This document shows, piece after piece, positions 59,757 through 64,000 of a stretch of DNA of 64,000 nt (position 1 is the stretch's first letter; each line of letters starts with the position of its first letter). Source of the DNA: Actinopolyspora alba (lineage in GTDB: Bacteria > Actinomycetota > Actinomycetes > Mycobacteriales > Pseudonocardiaceae); assembly GCF_900112765.1 (NCBI RefSeq), contig NZ_FOMZ01000004.1, positions 297,446 through 361,445 on the forward strand, given 5' to 3'. Below the pieces are notes generated by a model, which made no database searches, was not told the origin of the DNA, and saw only the letters and a program-made list of their open reading frames with translations. Made by a program: the position numbers and the translations under genes.

Positions 59757-60217
59757 GCGTTCCTCATTCGTCCTAGTGATGTTTCGGACGGCGATGGTGC
59801 CGTTCCCGGCCGTTGCTCGGGGAGTCCCCGATCGCCCGCCCTGGGGCGGACCATCCGGCGTGGAATCGGATCGGAGTGGATCGTGTCCGAACCGTTACCA
59901 CCACCGGTGGAGTGATGACTACAGCCTAGGAACCGGCTTTGAAAACCGCTCGCGGGGTCGGATAATCCCAGCTCGCAGCGGGTGCACGCTCCGGCCGGAG
60001 TACCCGGCGCCGTGATCGCCGCCCGGCCGTTCCGGCCTGACCGGCGCGCACGGCGACAGTCCTCGGCGGTTCTCGCTCAGCGGTCCGCACCGTTTCCGGT
60101 GTGGCCTCGTCCACCACTCCCACGGACGCAACTAGTGTGGGACAAGTCAGCCGTTCCAGCCGCACACAGTGTGCGAGATCGCATTCGCGAGCCGGTGAGA
60201 GTCGCTAGGAGGAGCAC
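59757..60217. other. 461-bp divergent region between ppa and dacB
   Basis: Holds promoters for both genes. ACTAGG on the minus strand near 59772 may be the ppa -10; TAGTGT at 60132-60137 may be the dacB -10. No RNA gene or repeat recognised. Confidence 0.5.
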
Positions 60218-62947
60218 TTGCCCGAACCCCAGGAATCACGGGCTGGGACGGGCGGTCGTGACGACGCGGCATCGTCCGCCGAATCCACCGGCGACTTCCC
60301 CGCGGACTTCTCCGACGGCTTTCCGGAGACCGAGACGTCCGACACCGTCCCGGAGCCGGAGGACTCGTTCGAATGGCCCGCGGAGGATCCCGAGCAGCAC
60401 TCCACCCAGGCGCAGAGCGCCCAGTCGTCGGATGCGCAGTCACCGGAATCCCAGTCGGAGGAGCACCGGCAGGAGAACTCTCCGCAGGAGGATTCCCGGC
60501 AGGAGGATTCCCGGCAGGAGGAGCACCAGCAGGAGGAGCCCCGGCCCGCGACCACCGAGCCGACATCGGAGACCTCCGACTCGGAGCCGGAGTGGCCGGA
60601 GCAGGATCCCGCCGCGGTCGAACGCACCCAGCGCTTCAGCGCGATCCGTCCCACTGAGCAGGAGCCGGACCAGTCGAGGCAGGATTCCGACCAGCAGCGG
60701 CAGGACTCTGGTCAACAGGAGCAGGACTCCGAGCAGTGCGGGCAGGAATCGGGCCAGCGTGACCAGGAGGCCGGCGGGAGTCCGGCCCCCGGCTCCGCTC
60801 CCGCCACCGATCCCCCCACCATCCGCATGCCGCGCATTCCCGCCGCGGATCCCGGGTGGCCGCGCGCCGAACCGGATCCGGCGGAACACCGCGAGCGGTT
60901 GGAGCAGCGAACCGAGCGGTTCACCGCACAGCAGAGACATCACCAGTCGGGAAACGCCGCTGGTGAACAGCAGGGTGCTCCCACCGGTAGTCGGCATCCC
61001 GGTCCGGCTCGTCCGGCCGCTCCCGCCGATTTCGATATCCCGATCGGCTCGGAAACGACTTCCGCGTGGCCTCCTCGGCAGGATCCCGGCCGTGCCGGGG
61101 GGCAAGCGACCCCGTGGGAACCAGGCGCGTCTCCGCATTCCGCGCGGGGCGGGGAATTTCCCCGGGACGGGGAGTACGACGAGGCCGGAACCGTCGAGCA
61201 AGAGCTGCTGCCCCGGCGGGACGAACAGGCCGACCAGGAGGTCGGTCCGCACCAGGTCGGCACCGCTCATCCCGTCGACGCCTCTCGATCCGCCGAGACC
61301 TCCCAGCCCGTCGAGCCTTCCCAGCCTGCCGAGCCCGCACCGCGTACCGAGGCAGCTCACCCAGCTGACACCGCCGAACCGGCCGCCAGGGGATCCGAGG
61401 AGAACCCCACCACCGGTACCGCGGCAGCTCTCGACCACGACGACCACGAGAGCGACCACCACGACAGCGACCACCACGACGGCGATCACGACGATTACGG
61501 CGACCTCGACGGCGACAGCCCCGAATCCGGCGAGGCCGTTCCCGCGGCTTCCGGTGAACCCCCGCCCCGTGGACGCCGCAGGACGCTCGTGCTCTCGGCG
61601 GTGGCCCTGCTCGGCGTGATCGCGATCGCCGCGGTGCTGGTGTTCCGCGGTTCCGGTTGGTTCGGTGACGTGTTGAACCCCCGTGCCGATCCGCCCGCCC
61701 CGGTCTCGCTGCGCCCCGATGTCAAGGGGTTGAACGCCTCGGCCCCCCTACCGACCGAACAGGGCGTCGAAGCCAAGTTGGAAGAGATCGCCTCGAATCC
61801 GGTGCTCGGGGACTTCGGAGCCGTGGTCCGTGACGCCAGGTCCGGCAGGACCCTCTGGGAACGGAACCCCGACCAGGGGCTGGTTCCCGCTTCCACCGAC
61901 AAGCTGCTCACCGCGTCGGCGGCCTTGCTGGCTATCGACCACGATTTCCGGTTCCGCACGAAGGTCGTGCGCGGCAGCGAACCCGGCAGCATAGTGCTGG
62001 TCGGGGGCGGTGATCCGACGCTGTCCGCACTGCCCGAGGGGGAGAGTTCGGTCTATCCCGGTGCGGCCAGGCTGGACGAACTGGTGGAGCGAATCCGGTC
62101 GACCACTTCCGGCGACATCGAGTCGGTCAAGGTCGACGTCAGCCGCTACAGCGGACCGGGCTTGGCCGACAGCTGGGATCCGGCGGACGTGGCCAGGGGA
62201 TATGTCGCCCCGATCCAGCCGGTGATGCTCGACGGTGGGCGTCAGGACCCCAAGAGCAAGGTCAGTTCACGCAGCGATGAACCGGCGCTGGACGCGGCCC
62301 GTGAGCTCGCCTCCAGGCTGGGAGCTCCCACCAGCTCTGTCAGCAGGACCACCGTCGACTCGGGGGCCTCCACCCTCGCGGAGGTCGAGTCGCCGCCGCT
62401 GCGGGATCTGGTGCGCAAAACACTGCGGGATTCGGACAACGTGCTCGCCGAGGCCCTCGCGCGGCAGGTCGCGATCACCACCGGCAACGAACCGTCGTTC
62501 TCCGGAGCCGTCCGGGCGGTCCGCACCGTGCTGAGCGAGAACGGTTTCGATCTGACCGGTGTCGACATCGTCGACGGCAGCGGGCTCTCCGCCTCCGACG
62601 AGCTGCCCGCCCGGATCCTGGGCGCGATAATGCGCACCGCGAGCGCTCCCGTCGAGAGTCCCTCGGGTCGTTCCGCCAGACTGCGGCCGTTGCTGACTTC
62701 CGTTCCCGTGGCCGGCGGAACCGGTGGTCTGGCCGGGCGCTACGACGGCGACGCCGCCGAGGGCAGCGGGTGGGTCCGTGCCAAGACCGGAACACTCACG
62801 GGGACCAACGCCCTGGCGGGCACCGTCGTCACTCGGGACGGCAGGCTGTTGGCGTTCGCGTTCCTGTCCAACGGGCGGAATCCCGTCTCCGTACGCCCGG
62901 TGATCGACGAACTGGCGGCCGCGTTGCGTACCTGCGGCTGCCGTTGA
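60218..62947 (+). CDS. dacB: PBP4-type D-Ala-D-Ala carboxypeptidase with long disordered N-terminus
   Basis: 909 residues from TTG 60218, preceded by the strong ribosome site AGGAGGAGC. Residues 1 to ~450 are disordered and acidic, with QEDSRQEDSRQEE-type repeats and a His/Asp-rich tract at about 406-433; then a TM helix (about 456-476). The extracytoplasmic S13 domain has STDK with Ser559 and Lys562, SDN at 739-741 and KTG at 856-858. It trims or opens peptidoglycan stem peptides. The cytosolic tail is far longer than in mycobacterial Rv3627c and may be a regulatory or metal-binding region. Followed by the metalloprotease gene as in Rv3627c-Rv3626c. Confidence 0.92.
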   Translation: MPEPQESRAGTGGRDDAASSAESTGDFPADFSDGFPETETSDTVPEPEDSFEWPAEDPEQHSTQAQSAQSSDAQSPESQSEEHRQENSPQEDSRQEDSRQEEHQQEEPRPATTEPTSETSDSEPEWPEQDPAAVERTQRFSAIRPTEQEPDQSRQDSDQQRQDSGQQEQDSEQCGQESGQRDQEAGGSPAPGSAPATDPPTIRMPRIPAADPGWPRAEPDPAEHRERLEQRTERFTAQQRHHQSGNAAGEQQGAPTGSRHPGPARPAAPADFDIPIGSETTSAWPPRQDPGRAGGQATPWEPGASPHSARGGEFPRDGEYDEAGTVEQELLPRRDEQADQEVGPHQVGTAHPVDASRSAETSQPVEPSQPAEPAPRTEAAHPADTAEPAARGSEENPTTGTAAALDHDDHESDHHDSDHHDGDHDDYGDLDGDSPESGEAVPAASGEPPPRGRRRTLVLSAVALLGVIAIAAVLVFRGSGWFGDVLNPRADPPAPVSLRPDVKGLNASAPLPTEQGVEAKLEEIASNPVLGDFGAVVRDARSGRTLWERNPDQGLVPASTDKLLTASAALLAIDHDFRFRTKVVRGSEPGSIVLVGGGDPTLSALPEGESSVYPGAARLDELVERIRSTTSGDIESVKVDVSRYSGPGLADSWDPADVARGYVAPIQPVMLDGGRQDPKSKVSSRSDEPALDAARELASRLGAPTSSVSRTTVDSGASTLAEVESPPLRDLVRKTLRDSDNVLAEALARQVAITTGNEPSFSGAVRAVRTVLSENGFDLTGVDIVDGSGLSASDELPARILGAIMRTASAPVESPSGRSARLRPLLTSVPVAGGTGGLAGRYDGDAAEGSGWVRAKTGTLTGTNALAGTVVTRDGRLLAFAFLSNGRNPVSVRPVIDELAAALRTCGCR

Positions 62948-63071
62948 GCGAGCTGCCCGGTTCCGCTTCCGCCGCTCGCTCGTGACGGCTGGAAGTGGCG
63001 GGACTGGAAGTGGCGGGGGCTGGAAGTGGTGGGGCGCGAAACGGAGATTCGCCGTGTGATGTCCGCACGGG

Positions 63072-63077
63072 TACTGT
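63072..63077 (+). promoter_or_regulatory. -10 element for a leaderless metalloprotease mRNA
   Basis: TACTGT ends 7 nt before GTG 63085. Confidence 0.45.
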
Positions 63078-63084
63078 CGGAAAC

Positions 63085-64000
63085 GTGACTGTTCGTGCGT
63101 CCGCGCTGTCAGCGCCGCTACGTCGGGATTCGGCCAGGCATGCCCGACCGAGTCAGCACCGCCGGGACGGGTACGTCTCCGGGCACGGCAGCGGCGACGC
63201 CGTCGACTGGAACACCGCTGTCGCCACCGCGAGCAGGCTGCTCGGCCCCGGCCCGGAGATCTCGCGTTCCGAGGCCGACGGCGTCGTTGCCTCGCTCCGG
63301 GAGTTCAGCGTCAGCGCCGAGACACACGTCCGGGAACTGACCGGTCTGGGCACCGATCTTCCGGTGGCCCCGGGCGACGTGGTGGACCGACCGGGTTGGT
63401 TGCGGGGCGCCACTCGTGGGATGGCCGAATTGACCGACACCGCGCTGGCGGGAGCCGGGGGTGAGGACCGGGACGAGGTCAATCCGGTGCTGGCCGCCGT
63501 CAACAGCCGTGGTGCCGGGATGCAGGCCGGTCTCGTGCTCGCCTACCTGGGCACCAAGGTTCTCGGCCAGTACGATCCGTTCGCTCCCGCGGAGTCGGGG
63601 TCGGGCGATCCGGGCAGGCTGCTGTTGGTCGCCCCCAACATCGTCGCCGCGCAGCGCGCACTCGGCGTTCCCGAGGACGACTTCCGGATGTGGGTCTGTC
63701 TGCACGAGTCCACCCACCGGCTCCAGTTCAACGCCGTCCCCTGGTTGCGCGAGCACTTCTCCCGCAGTATCGGCGAACTGTTCACCGAGATGGAGGGTTC
63801 CACCGGTGAGCTGTTCGGCAGGTTGCCCGCGGCGGCTCGTGAGCTCCGGGCGGCGCGGACGGGTGGGAGTGACACCAGCCCCGGAATGCTCGGAGTGGTC
63901 GAGCTGCTGCAGAGTCCGCGGCAGCGTGCGGCGCTGGACCGGATTCTGGCCATCTCCACTCTGCTGGAGGGACACGCGGATCACGTCATGGACGCGGTGG
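63085..64000 (+). CDS. Zinc-dependent metalloprotease, DUF2342 family (3' end outside window)
   Basis: The first 305 codons from GTG 63085; the frame is open to the right edge. The protein has the DUF2342/F420-biosynthesis-associated family layout: DWNTAVATASRLLGPGPEIS near residue 41, REFSVSAETHVRELTGL, GAGMQAGLVLAYLGTKVLGQYDPF in the middle, and the zinc motif HESTH at 207-211 followed by RLQFNAVPWL. It ends in the window near LLEGHADHVMDAV, where the third zinc ligand is expected. Rv3626c homologue next to dacB. Cytoplasmic; substrate unknown. Confidence 0.9.
   Translation, partial: MTVRASALSAPLRRDSARHARPSQHRRDGYVSGHGSGDAVDWNTAVATASRLLGPGPEISRSEADGVVASLREFSVSAETHVRELTGLGTDLPVAPGDVVDRPGWLRGATRGMAELTDTALAGAGGEDRDEVNPVLAAVNSRGAGMQAGLVLAYLGTKVLGQYDPFAPAESGSGDPGRLLLVAPNIVAAQRALGVPEDDFRMWVCLHESTHRLQFNAVPWLREHFSRSIGELFTEMEGSTGELFGRLPAAARELRAARTGGSDTSPGMLGVVELLQSPRQRAALDRILAISTLLEGHADHVMDAV

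Noticed and set aside
60440-60560. Repeated GGAGGA/CAGGAG units considered as regulatory repeats
   Set aside because: They encode the QEDSRQE protein repeats of DacB in frame.
1-64000. Insertion sequences, CRISPR arrays, complete prophage or rRNA genes
   Set aside because: I looked for transposase, integrase and structural phage motifs, regular repeat-spacer patterns and rRNA signatures and found none.

Overview
The window is 64 kb of very GC-rich DNA from a filamentous-type actinobacterium. WhiB, DUF397/XRE pairs, a PPOX/F420-type flavoprotein, a K+-insensitive proton pyrophosphatase and abundant GTG/TTG starts all point that way, and the gene content best fits the Pseudonocardiales (an Actinopolyspora/Saccharopolyspora-like genome); this is an inference. 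Much of the backbone follows gene order that I recall from Mycobacterium tuberculosis Rv3683-Rv3626, broken into blocks by accessory genes.

Layout. (1) 1-2.85 kb: the end of an MFS permease, then a metallo-beta-lactamase-fold hydrolase and a Nudix hydrolase. (2) 3-6.4 kb: an accessory locus with an XRE/DUF5753 regulator and its DUF397 partner, divergent from three small ORFs (one frameshifted, one of doubtful start) and a protein-isoaspartate-methyltransferase-like enzyme of the kind linked to RiPP maturation. (3) 6.5-17.3 kb: two related hypothetical proteins, RidA, DUF4177, two Get3/ArsA-like ATPases, WhiB4, the class A penicillin-binding protein PonA2, a YqeY protein and a metallophosphoesterase (the Rv3677c-Rv3683 block). 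(4) 17.3-23.4 kb: tRNA-Pro, a GH25 lysozyme, an S9 peptidase, a HEPN/Abi-type gene flanked by 48-bp direct repeats, a LysR regulator and a cysteine dioxygenase. (5) 23.4-31.4 kb: a peptidoglycan-recycling cluster (MurQ, MurR, an AmiE-like serine hydrolase, NamZ, NagZ) with a PPOX flavoprotein inside it. (6) 31.4-41.8 kb: a probable Ms1-type 6S-like RNA, a HAD phosphatase, then Ssd and a tad pilus operon (TadA, TadB, TadC, DUF4244 pilin, two TadE-like proteins) and a PrimPol-like protein. (7) 41.9-52.7 kb: an MrfA-like helicase, the proton pyrophosphatase HppA, a conserved hypothetical, topoisomerase I and DNA polymerase III delta'. (8) 52.7-64 kb: a predicted surface protein, tRNA-Thr, DUF3224, Nudix and VOC proteins behind a MerR-type promoter, a four-helix SLATT/DUF4231-like membrane protein in an AT-richer island, a small secreted protein, inorganic pyrophosphatase, a DacB-type carboxypeptidase and the start of a zinc metalloprotease.

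Two families of dispersed intergenic repeats recur: a ~115-bp hairpin element (three copies and one remnant) and a 20-46 bp palindrome with an ATTTCGCGAGAAAT core (seven copies), usually side by side. A second recurring trait is a -10 hexamer ending 6-7 nt before the start codon, implying leaderless mRNAs for at least eleven genes. The observations I rate highest are the repeat-flanked HEPN cassette, the small-ORF/methyltransferase locus, the composite repeats, the Ms1-like RNA and the orphan MerR-type promoter.

Functionally, the cell-wall theme is strong: PonA2 and DacB handle synthesis and trimming, GH25 lysis, and NagZ-AmiE-NamZ-MurQ salvage of MurNAc under a MurR-type regulator. The two pyrophosphatases (HppA and Ppa) handle PPi at membrane and cytosol. 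No insertion sequence, CRISPR array or complete prophage is visible.
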